From Bdellovibrionales bacterium (GTDB lineage Bacteria > Bdellovibrionota > UBA1018 > CAIMNF01): a DNA stretch of 32,592 bases. Where the stretch lies: the NCBI GenBank assembly GCA_947502835.1, contig CANNBJ010000002.1:539396-571987 (forward strand), in the 5' to 3' direction. Shown here one piece after another: positions 8,372-17,747 of the stretch. Position 1 is the first letter of the stretch; every line of letters starts with the position of its first letter. The translations under genes were made by a program, and so were the position numbers. The notes under the pieces are model-generated. The model was given only the letters and a program-made list of their open reading frames with translations. It was not told the origin of the DNA and searched no databases.

Positions 8372-9586
8372 ATGAAGTCCGTCACCCTTGAAGCCGTACA
8401 GAACGCGCAAAAAATCCTTGAGAAAATCCTCCCTCCCACCCCTTTGGTTCGAAACGAGTGGCTCTCGAACCTCTACGGGTGCGAAGTGTATTTGAAGCTC
8501 GAGACCCTGCAACCCATCGGTTCCTTCAAGATCAGGGGAGCGACCCATCGGATTTCAAAGCTTACGGAGGCCGAGAAAAAGGTCGGAGTGATTGCCGCAT
8601 CCGCCGGCAATCATGCCCAAGGAGTGGCCTGGGGGGCCCGTCATTACGGAACCTCTGCGATGATCGTCATGCCGGAGACCGCAGCCCTCACGAAAGTTTC
8701 CAACACCCAGGCGCTCGGAGCGAAGATCCACCTTGAAGGTGAAGCCTATGATCAAAGCTTTCAGGCCGCCCAAAGGATCATGAAGGAAACGGGAAGAACC
8801 TATGTCCATGCATTTCACGATCCGGATGTCATTGCAGGTCAGGGAACGGTGGGGCTTGAGATCCTGAGCCAGCTTCCGGGCGTGGACTATGTTGTGACCT
8901 CGATCGGGGGTGGTGGACTTTGTTCGGGCATGGGAGTCGCGATCAAAGCGCTCAAGCCTTCGGTCAAGATCATTGCCTGCCAGGCAGAGAATGTTTCCGC
9001 CATGGCAAAGTCCCTCACGCTTGGTTCCGTGGTGGAGAGCCCGAACCTGGGAACCCTTGCGGATGGGATCGCAGTCCAGCGGGCGAACCCCGACATGTTC
9101 GGGATTTTGAAGTCCGTGGTGGATCGGGTGTTCACCTCCGACGAAGAGGAAATCGCGATGAATGTTCTCCGGCTCATGGAGATGGGGAAGGTGGTGTCCG
9201 AGGGAAGTGCGGCAATTGTGCTCGGGGCTCTGGATCGCTATGCAGAGGAGCTTCAGGGGAAGAAAGTCGTATTGCTTGTCTGCGGCGGGAACATTGATGT
9301 GAACATGATCTCGAGGATCATTGATCGCGGACTGATCCGCTCTGGCCGGCGTCTGCACCTGAGGGTCAGGATCCTCGATAAGCCGGGGTCTCTTTCCAAG
9401 CTCACGGCATTGATTGCGAATCTGAAGGCCAACATTTTGCAGACGGTCCATGATCGCTCCGAGATGAGGATCCGGCTTGATGAGACCGAGGTGGAACTCA
9501 TGCTGGAGACCCGAGGGCCTGCGCATTCCGAGGAAGTGGTGAAGGCCTTGCGGGATGCGTGTCGCGATGTGGTGGTGATTTTCTAG
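8372..9586 (+). CDS. ilvA: Threonine ammonia-lyase (threonine dehydratase) with C-terminal ACT domain
   Basis: A fold-type II PLP enzyme that converts threonine to 2-oxobutanoate, the entry to isoleucine synthesis or a catabolic step. The PLP lysine is K53 in QPIGSFKIRGA. SAGNHAQGVAWGA and the glycine loop SIGGGGLCSGMG bind the substrate and the cofactor phosphate. The last 80 or so residues (LHLRVRILDKPGSLSKLTAL onward) form one ACT domain, probably for amino-acid regulation. At 404 residues it is the one-ACT, TdcB-like/short IlvA form, not the long enterobacterial IlvA with two regulatory modules. It follows the phosphoesterase gene by 6 bases. Biosynthetic versus catabolic role cannot be decided from sequence. 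Confidence 0.92.
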   Translation: MKSVTLEAVQNAQKILEKILPPTPLVRNEWLSNLYGCEVYLKLETLQPIGSFKIRGATHRISKLTEAEKKVGVIAASAGNHAQGVAWGARHYGTSAMIVMPETAALTKVSNTQALGAKIHLEGEAYDQSFQAAQRIMKETGRTYVHAFHDPDVIAGQGTVGLEILSQLPGVDYVVTSIGGGGLCSGMGVAIKALKPSVKIIACQAENVSAMAKSLTLGSVVESPNLGTLADGIAVQRANPDMFGILKSVVDRVFTSDEEEIAMNVLRLMEMGKVVSEGSAAIVLGALDRYAEELQGKKVVLLVCGGNIDVNMISRIIDRGLIRSGRRLHLRVRILDKPGSLSKLTALIANLKANILQTVHDRSEMRIRLDETEVELMLETRGPAHSEEVVKALRDACRDVVVIF

Positions 9587-9614
9587 CGCAACCGATCAAA
9601 AGAATTTCGATCTT

Positions 9615-9648
9615 AGCCCGCTGTGGAAACACCCACTTGACGCGGGCT
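9615..9648. terminator. Stem-loop downstream of ilvA
   Basis: AGCCCGC (9615-9621) is perfectly complementary to GCGGGCT (9642-9648). Within the loop, TGTGG and CCCAC can extend pairing. No T-run follows, so it may be a Rho-dependent or processing structure rather than a classic terminator. The gap 9587-9709 holds nothing else I can identify beyond a TTGACG (9637-9642) without a good -10 partner. Confidence 0.3.
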
Positions 9649-9709
9649 CAATCATTCACATGGAAATCCTCCTTCGGTTTTTCATGGTTGCGTGCGACAC
9701 CTGCGCCCG

Positions 9710-10234
9710 ATGAAAACTCTGATCGTGATGTTGGCAATCTTCGCTCTCTTCCACCAAAACGCAAACGCCGCTCCCAGAAGCGTGGCATCTGCCGATGCGC
9801 AGAAAGGAACTTCCGCGGGTTCACCCGAACACCACTTCGGCCTCGGGCTCGCAAGCTTTGGAGCCGGGGGGGCGGCGAGCACCGCGATCTCGGCCTGGAT
9901 TCCGCTCAATCACACGATGGGAATCCAGACCTATCTCAGCATCCCGACCACAAGCGGGAACTTCAATTTTTACGCAGGCGGAGCCTACAAGTACACACTC
10001 TCTGGTACCGCAAACTCCGGGTTTCATGTGGGTGGGGATCTCCTCGTCGGTGCCGCAGGAGGAGAGTTCACTTTGCTCGGAGGCGGGTTGATGGGGTTGC
10101 ATTTTACCCCCGCACCCTCTTTTCTTCTCGGACTGGATGGTGGGCCTCAGGTGAGTCTTGTGGCAAGCAAGGCTGATTTTTTGTTATCCGGGTTCTCCGG
10201 TCTTCTCGGGGCGAGCTTGATTTACTTTTTCTAG
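9710..10234 (+). CDS. Small exported, outer-membrane-barrel-like protein
   Basis: A 174-residue protein of unknown function. It starts with a signal peptide (MKTLIVMLAIFALFHQNANA, likely cleaved after ANA). The mature part is rich in glycine, aromatic residues and alternating hydrophobic residues, for example GIQTYLSIPTTSGNFNFYAG and SGFHVGGDLLVGAAGG, as in transmembrane beta strands. It ends in LIYFF, and a C-terminal aromatic residue is the usual recognition signal of outer-membrane barrels. I chose the ATG at 9710 over the in-frame GTG at 9692 because it places the signal peptide at the N-terminus. The name is inferred from composition, not from family recognition. Confidence 0.7.
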   Translation: MKTLIVMLAIFALFHQNANAAPRSVASADAQKGTSAGSPEHHFGLGLASFGAGGAASTAISAWIPLNHTMGIQTYLSIPTTSGNFNFYAGGAYKYTLSGTANSGFHVGGDLLVGAAGGEFTLLGGGLMGLHFTPAPSFLLGLDGGPQVSLVASKADFLLSGFSGLLGASLIYFF

Positions 10235-10246
10235 GCATGCTAGCTT
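10217..10246 (+). promoter_or_regulatory. Predicted promoter of murE
   Basis: TTGATT (10217-10222), an 18-base spacer and TAGCTT (10241-10246) with a TGC extension before the -10 hexamer. The -35 hexamer lies in the last codons of the barrel-like gene. The predicted start is near 10254, leaving an untranslated leader of about 8 bases. Spacer length and -10 form resemble the mraY promoter. Confidence 0.45.
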
Positions 10247-10261
10247 CAAGCCCGAAGCTCT

Positions 10262-11647
10262 ATGCATGTTACCGCGAACTCAAAAGAAGTGATTCCGGGC
10301 TCCGTGTTCTTTGCCCTGAAAGGCGCCAAGCACGATGGCCACCTGTTCATTCGTGAGGCCCTCGAGCGGGGTGCAGTGAAGGTGTTTGCCGAGAGGGATC
10401 CCGGGATTCCCGGAGTCGAGGTTTTGGGAGACGGCGCGCGCAAGCGTCTTGCCGAGATGGCAAGCGAGATGATGGGGCATCCGACCCATGCCTTGAAAAT
10501 GGTCGGGGTGACCGGCACGAGCGGGAAGACGACCACCACCTATCTCGTCCAACACATTTTGGAATCTGCGGGAATTCCGTGTGCAAGGCTTGGCACCAAT
10601 GGAGGAGAGTTTCGGGGCCATTTGGTGCCCACCTCGAATACCACCCCGGATGCGATCACGCTTCAGAAGTGGTTCGCAACGGTTCGGGATCAGGGGGCGA
10701 AGGCCGTGGTGCTGGAAGCTTCCTCGCATGCGCTCCATCAGGATCGGTGCTGGGGCATTGCCTGGGATTCGGTGTGTTTTCTGAATCTGAGTCGCGAGCA
10801 CATGGATTATCATCCCACCCTCGATCACTACTTTGAGGCCAAAGCCCTTTTGTTGACGACCCATGCGTTTTTTTCGCGCGGGCTCGGGAAGACCGTGCAT
10901 GCCCACGCCCATCGGGATTCGGGATTTGGCAAACGGCTCCTCACGGAAAACAAGGAAATCGAGGGTTTCTCGGTGATGGATCAGATCCGGGACCTGCAGA
11001 CCGGTTCCTTTGGTCTCCGCTTTGATGTGGAATTGCAGGGGCGTTGGATCTCAACGGAATGCCCTCTTTTTGGCTCTTTTCAGACCGAGAACATTCTTGC
11101 CGCGCTCACGCTCTGCACGAGTCTCGGAGTCTCCCCCGAGCAGGCTTGCAAAAGTCTTTCATCGTTCGGCGGAGTTCCCGGGCGCATGGAGTTCATCCCC
11201 AATTCGAAGGGTCTGTTTGTATTTGTGGATTATGCACACAAGCCGGAAGCGCTCGAAAAGGTCTTGCTCGCAATTCAGGGCGGCGGACGGATCTGGACCG
11301 TATTCGGATGCGGAGGGGATCGGGATCGAAGCAAGCGTCCCGTCATGGGCGAGATCGCAACAAGGCTCTCGCATCATGTGATTCTGACGAGTGACAATCC
11401 CCGAAGCGAGGATCCGATTTCGATTCTTCGGGAAATCGAATCCGGCATTGAAAAAAAGAATTTCGAGATTGAACCCGATCGCAGGGCGGCGATCGAAAAG
11501 GCCGTACAATCTGCTGCTCCTGGCGACATCGTCCTGATTGCGGGCAAGGGCCACGAGGATTATCAGATTGTGGGAAGCGAAAAGCGCCACTTCGATGATC
11601 GGGAAGAGGCGAAAAGGGCTATTGGTGTTCCGGGCCAGTCCTCCTGA
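10262..11647 (+). CDS. murE: UDP-MurNAc-tripeptide synthetase, meso-DAP type
   Basis: MurE adds the third stem-peptide residue to UDP-MurNAc-Ala-Glu in the cytoplasm. DNPR at 378-381 (TSDNPRSEDP) is the signature of meso-diaminopimelate-adding enzymes, so the cell wall is probably of DAP type. The ATP loop is GTSGKT (85-90), with Ser where Asn is more usual. SNTTPD, EASSHALHQDR and REHMDYHPTLDHYFEAKALL, the last holding the carbamylated lysine, are present. At 461 residues it is slightly short: it begins at VTANSKEVIPGSVFFALKG, without the usual 15-20 leading residues. An in-frame TAG at 10241 rules out a longer start. It is transcribed toward ftsI, whereas the normal order is ftsI then murE on one strand. 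Confidence 0.95.
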   Translation: MHVTANSKEVIPGSVFFALKGAKHDGHLFIREALERGAVKVFAERDPGIPGVEVLGDGARKRLAEMASEMMGHPTHALKMVGVTGTSGKTTTTYLVQHILESAGIPCARLGTNGGEFRGHLVPTSNTTPDAITLQKWFATVRDQGAKAVVLEASSHALHQDRCWGIAWDSVCFLNLSREHMDYHPTLDHYFEAKALLLTTHAFFSRGLGKTVHAHAHRDSGFGKRLLTENKEIEGFSVMDQIRDLQTGSFGLRFDVELQGRWISTECPLFGSFQTENILAALTLCTSLGVSPEQACKSLSSFGGVPGRMEFIPNSKGLFVFVDYAHKPEALEKVLLAIQGGGRIWTVFGCGGDRDRSKRPVMGEIATRLSHHVILTSDNPRSEDPISILREIESGIEKKNFEIEPDRRAAIEKAVQSAAPGDIVLIAGKGHEDYQIVGSEKRHFDDREEAKRAIGVPGQSS

Positions 11648-11835
11648 TCGGGCTCGGACTCGGAAGGGGATCAATCGTGAGCTGCCTGGAGTCCTTTGCG
11701 TTTGGTCGACTCTCGCGAGACAGGATTGACGCAAGCGAGGCCGCAGGATGCGGCACGGAGACCAAACGCAGAGGATTCCAGGCAGCTTCTGTCGAACTCC
11801 CTCATGTCCGAGTCCGATCAGGAGGACTGGCCCGG
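11630..11835 (+). repeat. Long inverted repeat / structured element between convergent murE and ftsI
   Basis: Two arms of 78 and 76 bases (11630-11707 and 11760-11835) surround a 52-base centre. The outer block of 30 bases (11630-11659 with 11806-11835) and the inner block of 28 bases (11680-11707 with 11760-11787) are complementary except at three positions. In a plus-strand transcript all three are G-U pairs. The middle segments also pair partly: 11663-11672 with 11794-11803, 8 of 10. The centre holds a TCTCGCGAGA palindrome (11711-11720) and a GCCGCA/TGCGGC hairpin (11740-11754). The arm covers the murE stop codon and the element ends 3 bases from the ftsI stop. It may be a bidirectional terminator, a structured RNA or a palindromic mobile element. 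Confidence 0.85.
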
Positions 11836-11837
11836 GA

Positions 11838-13835
11838 TTACTCCTCGAGCACCAGGTTCACCCTGACATTTCTGGAAATCATGGTTCCCGTTTCAGGGGT
11901 TTGCTTTTTGATCAGACCGAATCCCTTGATCTGAACCCGCGGGACAAAGGGTTTCAAGGCCTGAATCGCCTCTTGCGGGGTGAGTCCGATCAGCGAGGGC
12001 ATGACGGGGTGGTCGAGATTCACTTCTTTTGTACTCTGAATGCTCTTTTCCAGGATTTCGTCACTCGACTGGGCCACTTTGATCAGCTCGGAATCCTCTT
12101 GCAGGGGAGCGGGGGTGGGAGTGCTCTCCACCAGAGGCATGTGGATCTTTTCGGTGGTCGGGATCGAAAAGCGCGCCACCACCTTGGACAGAACTTTCGA
12201 GAACAGGGGAGCGGCGGTTGCCCCTGCGTAGTAGATTCCCCTTGGTCCATCAAGAAGGGTCAGAACCACGATGGGCTGCTTTACGCCGACCGGATAGCCG
12301 ATGAACGAAGCAATGTGCCGGGAGCTCGAGTAGCGCTTGGTTTTCGGATCGACGGTTTGGGCGGTACCGGTCTTCCCGGCGATGCGGTATCCTTCCAGTC
12401 TGGCCTTGTGTCCGGTTCCCTTTTCGTTCTCGGTCACGCCCACCAGGGCTTCCGTGACATCTTTCACGGTACCGGGCTTGAAGAGCGGAATTCTTTTGAT
12501 CTCTTCTTTTTCCTTCCGCTTCATCAGGGTGGGTTCCACCAGATTTCCGCCATTGGAGAGAGCTGCATAGGCGCGAATCATCTGGATTGGAGTCACCATC
12601 ACGCTTTGTCCGAAGCCGATGGTGGCAAGAGTGAGCGGCTTGATGCCCTTCGGATTGGATGGCATCCAGCCCGTGATTTCGCCCGGAAACCCGACACCGG
12701 TGCGGGATCCGAAGCCAATTTCGCGAAGGCCCTGGACGGTCCTCTCGGCGCCGAGCTTGAGCGCGAGTTCGGCCGCAACGACGTTCGAGGAGACCTCGAT
12801 CATTTTTTTCATCGAGATGTAGCCGAACTTCTCATGTGCTTCCGCCTCGCTGATCGTACGACCCTGGATCTTGAATTTTCCGTAATGGCCAAAGAGTCCA
12901 TCCGTGACCTTGACTGCGCCTTTGTTGATCGCCGTTGCGAGGATCAGTGGCTTCATCGTGGAGCCCGGCTCATACCCGTCGGTCAGCGCAGTGACCTTCT
13001 TCACTCCGCGCCGATGGGGGGCCTGGGCAAGAGCGAGAAGCTCCCCGGTCACGGAGTCCATCACGATCACCATGCCGGAGTCGGAGCCGGTTTCTTCGAG
13101 GGACTCATTCAAGGCTTCCTCAACCGAATATTGGAGGGAGGCATCAATCGAAAGCTCGACCGGCTCTCCATCCTTCATCGTGGTGTCCTTGCCTTGGTTC
13201 ATGAGGGTGGGTCGTCCGAGTGCGTCCTTGAAAGCATCGATTGCCGCACTTTTTCCGCGGAGCCCGGTGTTCTTCCAGAGTTCAACTCCCTCGATGCCCT
13301 CAGCATCCACGTTCACCGAGCCGATCAGGGAGGAGGCGAGTTCTCCGTGCGGGTAGACACGCTTCATTTCTTTCACGAGCCACAGGCCTTCCGGCATTTC
13401 GCCGGAGGGTTGCAGGATCCCGGCCTTTCGGAGCTGCTCGATTCTCTGTTCCGACAAATGCCGTTCAAGCCAGAGGAAGCTTTTCTTCGAGTCGAACCGT
13501 TTCTTCAGCTGTGCCATCGGGATTCCGAGCGCGCGCGAAAGAAGATGGGCCGTGGAGCGGGATTTCAGGATTTTTTTTGGATTTCCTGCAAGGGAGGAGG
13601 TTTCAAGATTGATCGCAAAAGGTTCGCCGGTGCGATCCAGGATCAAGCCGCGTCTGGGCTTCATCAGGATTTTGGATTCAAACTGGCGGCGGGCCAGGGT
13701 TTCGAGTTTCGGATCATGGATGATCTGGATCCAGGTGGAGCGAACCAGCATTCCCACCGCGAGCAGTGCAAAGACACAAATCACCAGCGAAAGCCGGATG
13801 CGCATTGCAGGGGTTTGATAGCTCGCCGTGTTCAC
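11838..13835 (-). CDS. ftsI: Septal peptidoglycan transpeptidase FtsI (PBP3) with PASTA domain
   Basis: Class B penicillin-binding protein that cross-links septal peptidoglycan together with FtsW. The 665-residue protein has one N-terminal membrane helix (about 12-30), a dimerisation domain beginning KPRRGLILDRTGEPFA, and a transpeptidase domain with STMK (292-295), SSN (349-351) and KTG (488-490). After a Pro/Glu-rich linker it ends in a PASTA-like domain (about 612-665: MPSLIGLTPQEAIQALKP and following). PASTA is more typical of Gram-positive and spore-specific PBPs, but it fits a septal enzyme here. The GTG at 13833-13835 has GAGGG about 8 bases upstream; an ATG 30 bases inside is the alternative. 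It lies 10 bases after ftsL. A long opposite-strand frame through it is a shadow. Confidence 0.95.
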   Translation of the reverse strand: MNTASYQTPAMRIRLSLVICVFALLAVGMLVRSTWIQIIHDPKLETLARRQFESKILMKPRRGLILDRTGEPFAINLETSSLAGNPKKILKSRSTAHLLSRALGIPMAQLKKRFDSKKSFLWLERHLSEQRIEQLRKAGILQPSGEMPEGLWLVKEMKRVYPHGELASSLIGSVNVDAEGIEGVELWKNTGLRGKSAAIDAFKDALGRPTLMNQGKDTTMKDGEPVELSIDASLQYSVEEALNESLEETGSDSGMVIVMDSVTGELLALAQAPHRRGVKKVTALTDGYEPGSTMKPLILATAINKGAVKVTDGLFGHYGKFKIQGRTISEAEAHEKFGYISMKKMIEVSSNVVAAELALKLGAERTVQGLREIGFGSRTGVGFPGEITGWMPSNPKGIKPLTLATIGFGQSVMVTPIQMIRAYAALSNGGNLVEPTLMKRKEKEEIKRIPLFKPGTVKDVTEALVGVTENEKGTGHKARLEGYRIAGKTGTAQTVDPKTKRYSSSRHIASFIGYPVGVKQPIVVLTLLDGPRGIYYAGATAAPLFSKVLSKVVARFSIPTTEKIHMPLVESTPTPAPLQEDSELIKVAQSSDEILEKSIQSTKEVNLDHPVMPSLIGLTPQEAIQALKPFVPRVQIKGFGLIKKQTPETGTMISRNVRVNLVLEE

Positions 13836-13845
13836 GATTCCGCCC

Positions 13846-14205
13846 TCAGTCCTTCAGTTGGATGAGCTTGTCCGGGGTGGGAGCGCTCAGTTTGAATTTC
13901 TGTTTTGCGAGCGCCTCGAGGCGTCTCGGAGAGCGGAGTTGGGCGACTTTCAGTTCGAGTTTTTCGTTTTCAAGTTTCAGATTGTGAAGGGTCTTGTTTG
14001 CCTGATCAAGCTCGTAGGTCGTATGAACAACACTCAGGCGGAGCCATACGGTGGCGAAGGCGAGAACAATCAAAACCGGAATGGTCCAAATCGGAACGAG
14101 TTTCCCCATCTGCACGTTCAAGAGTATCCCGATCAACAATGGGCGGGCAACCAAAAGATTTGAAATCACGAGCTTTTGCAGAGGTTTACCTCTGCCTCGG
14201 ATCAA
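13846..14205 (-). CDS. ftsL: FtsL-like bitopic division protein
   Basis: Small inner-membrane protein of the FtsQLB type that scaffolds FtsW-FtsI. The 119 residues include one membrane helix (LVPIWTIPVLIVLAFATVW). A heptad-rich coiled coil follows (YELDQANKTLHNLKLENEKL onward), then the FtsL-like ending LRSPRRLEALAKQKF. Family sequence conservation is low, so identification rests mainly on topology and on position between rsmH and ftsI. The TTG at 14203-14205 overlaps the rsmH stop codon, which suggests coupling. An internal ATG at 14107-14109 would give a shorter 87-residue protein with a more typical N-terminus, and I cannot decide between them. Confidence 0.8.
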   Translation of the reverse strand: MIRGRGKPLQKLVISNLLVARPLLIGILLNVQMGKLVPIWTIPVLIVLAFATVWLRLSVVHTTYELDQANKTLHNLKLENEKLELKVAQLRSPRRLEALAKQKFKLSAPTPDKLIQLKD

Positions 14206-15176
14206 CGCATTGACGAGGGGGTTTCGGGTTCTGACGGCTTGCGGATTGCGAGCCTGAGTTTCGCACTTCGGGATCGCGAATTGAGTTCGATTTCCGAATC
14301 TCCGGCTTGCAGCGGTTTCTTGAACGGCAGCTCATAGAGATTCCGCTTCCGGAACTCCTCCTTGACGAGTCGGTCCTCAAGGGAATGAAATGAGAGGATC
14401 GCAATTCGACCTCCGGGAGCCGTCTTCGGGAAACCCTTCAGGATCAGGGTTTCAAGTTCCTTGAGCTCCTCGTTGATCTCGATTCGCAGAGCCTGGAACG
14501 TTCGCGTTGCCGGATGGATTCCTTGGTGACGCATGCCCGGAGGAAACACGGATCGAATCGCATCCGCAAGATCGGCGGTGGTCTTGGGCATCTGGCCCCG
14601 GCTCCTGAGATCGACAATCCGGCGCGCGATTTTTCGGGAAAAACGCTCCTCCCCGTAGCGCCAGATCACATCGGCAAGATCGGTTTCGCTCACCCCTTCC
14701 AGCCACTCGGTGAGCGGAATGCCCCGGGATTGGTTCATTCGCATGTCGAGGGGGGCGTCGAAGCGAAAACTGAACCCCCGGGTTTCCGAATCGATCTGGT
14801 CGCTTGAGATGCCAAGATCAGCGAGAACCCCGTAAAGTGGCCGATTTCCAATGATTTTCATCGACTCACTGAAGGCGCAGTGATGAAGTTCCATGACCCC
14901 GTCCTCCAGCTCTTTTTGGAAGCGGGAACGGTTTCGACTGATTGCGTCAAGATCTCGATCAACTCCGATCAGGCGGTGGTTTCGGGCCCCCGGAATCGAG
15001 GCGAGTTTTTCGAGAAGCCTTGCCGAATGACCGCCGCCACCGAGGGTGCAATCGAGGATGACTCCGGGCTCGGAGTGTTCGGGAAGGAGCCGGATTCCCT
15101 CGGCCAAAAAGTCCGTGATCGGCTCAAGCAGGATGGGGATGTGACGGGTGGTTTCAGAGGCGCTTTGTGCTGACAT
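14202..15176 (-). CDS. rsmH: 16S rRNA (cytosine1402-N4)-methyltransferase
   Basis: RsmH (MraW) methylates N4 of C1402 in the decoding centre of 16S rRNA and is normally one of the first dcw genes. The 324-residue protein begins HIPILLEP. It has the SAM-binding loop LDCTLGGGGHSARLLE (about 41-56), GVDRD, the ADLGISSDQIDSETRGFSF block, LDMRM, RIEINEELKEL and ILSFHSLEDRLVK. The closing SRSRSAKLRLAIRKP is typical. Upstream, on the other strand, lies the AMP nucleosidase gene 52 bases away, and mraZ is absent. No Shine-Dalgarno sequence or clear promoter is visible before the ATG at 15176. Confidence 0.96.
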   Translation of the reverse strand: MSAQSASETTRHIPILLEPITDFLAEGIRLLPEHSEPGVILDCTLGGGGHSARLLEKLASIPGARNHRLIGVDRDLDAISRNRSRFQKELEDGVMELHHCAFSESMKIIGNRPLYGVLADLGISSDQIDSETRGFSFRFDAPLDMRMNQSRGIPLTEWLEGVSETDLADVIWRYGEERFSRKIARRIVDLRSRGQMPKTTADLADAIRSVFPPGMRHQGIHPATRTFQALRIEINEELKELETLILKGFPKTAPGGRIAILSFHSLEDRLVKEEFRKRNLYELPFKKPLQAGDSEIELNSRSRSAKLRLAIRKPSEPETPSSMR

Positions 15177-15192
15177 AATCGAATGATTTCGC

Positions 15193-15221
15193 TTGTTTCT
15201 GCCCTCTCACCTCGGTAACCT
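15193..15221 (+). promoter_or_regulatory. Predicted promoter for a leaderless AMP nucleosidase transcript
   Basis: TTGTTT (15193-15198), a 17-base spacer and TAACCT (15216-15221). The -10 hexamer ends 7 bases before the GTG at 15229, so the expected transcription start falls on or next to the start codon. No Shine-Dalgarno sequence is present in the short gap. It lies within the 52 bases between divergent rsmH and the nucleosidase gene. Confidence 0.5.
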
Positions 15222-15228
15222 ACGGATC

Positions 15229-17098
<1,870 letters not shown>

Positions 17099-17121
17099 TT
17101 CGGGTTCCCGGATTCAATCCC

Positions 17122-17721
17122 ATGGCCTACAACAAGCGCGATCATTATTATCATAAGGCGAAAGAAGAGAATTTCGCGGCCCGCTCGATTTACAAGCTCG
17201 AAGAGATCGATCAGAAATTCAAGATCATCAAGTCCGGCATGAAAGTGCTCGACCTCGGGGCCGCTCCCGGATCCTGGTCGCAGTACCTCTCCCAAAAAGT
17301 CGGCGAGCAGGGCCGGGTGTTGGGTGTTGATTTGATTCAGGTCGAACTCACGCTCGCGAATGCGGTTTTCATCCATGCGGATCTCAGGGACCTCAACCTT
17401 GATCAGATCTTCGAGCAAAACGGCTTTGCGCCAATCTTTGATGGTGTGTTTTCGGATATGGCGCCAAAAACAACCGGAATCCGGATCACCGATCAGGCCC
17501 GCTCGATGGAGCTTTGCGAGCTTGCTCTTGACATAGCGGTGAGGTTTCTCAGGCCCGGCGGTAACTTTGTCTGCAAGTTCTTCCACTCGGATGATTTTCA
17601 GGCGCTCAAGAAGCAAATGGATGGAGTGTTTGGACGCGTTGAGGTGCTTCGACCGAAGAGTACCCGCAAAGAATCCAAAGAGATTTTCTTGATTGGAATT
17701 TCGAAAAAGAAAAACGGATAG
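17122..17721 (+). CDS. rlmE: 23S rRNA (uridine2552-2'-O)-methyltransferase
   Basis: RlmE (FtsJ/RrmJ) methylates the ribose of U2552 in the ribosomal A-loop late in 50S assembly. The 199-residue protein has the SAM loop KVLDLGAAPGSWSQYL and the catalytic K-D-K-E tetrad at K25 (RSIYKLEE), D112 (SDMAPKTTG), K152 (CKFF) and E187 (KEIFLIG), spaced as in the E. coli enzyme. It lies 23 bases after mreB in the same direction, without a clear Shine-Dalgarno sequence. It converges on the large FN3 lipoprotein gene, with 26 bases between the stops. Confidence 0.95.
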   Translation: MAYNKRDHYYHKAKEENFAARSIYKLEEIDQKFKIIKSGMKVLDLGAAPGSWSQYLSQKVGEQGRVLGVDLIQVELTLANAVFIHADLRDLNLDQIFEQNGFAPIFDGVFSDMAPKTTGIRITDQARSMELCELALDIAVRFLRPGGNFVCKFFHSDDFQALKKQMDGVFGRVEVLRPKSTRKESKEIFLIGISKKKNG

Positions 17722-17747
17722 ACCTGGCGACGGGCTGTCGGGAATTC

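Noticed and set aside
11630-11835. Inverted repeat as the ends of an insertion sequence
   Set aside because: Only 52 bases lie between the arms, with no room for a transposase, and I see no target-site duplication. A non-autonomous element cannot be excluded, so it is listed as a repeat of unknown nature.
11748-13865. 705-codon open frame on the plus strand across ftsI
   Set aside because: It runs antisense to a clear FtsI with all catalytic motifs. Its translation is rich in His, Arg, Asp and Gly without any recognisable domain, as expected of a shadow of a GC-rich gene.
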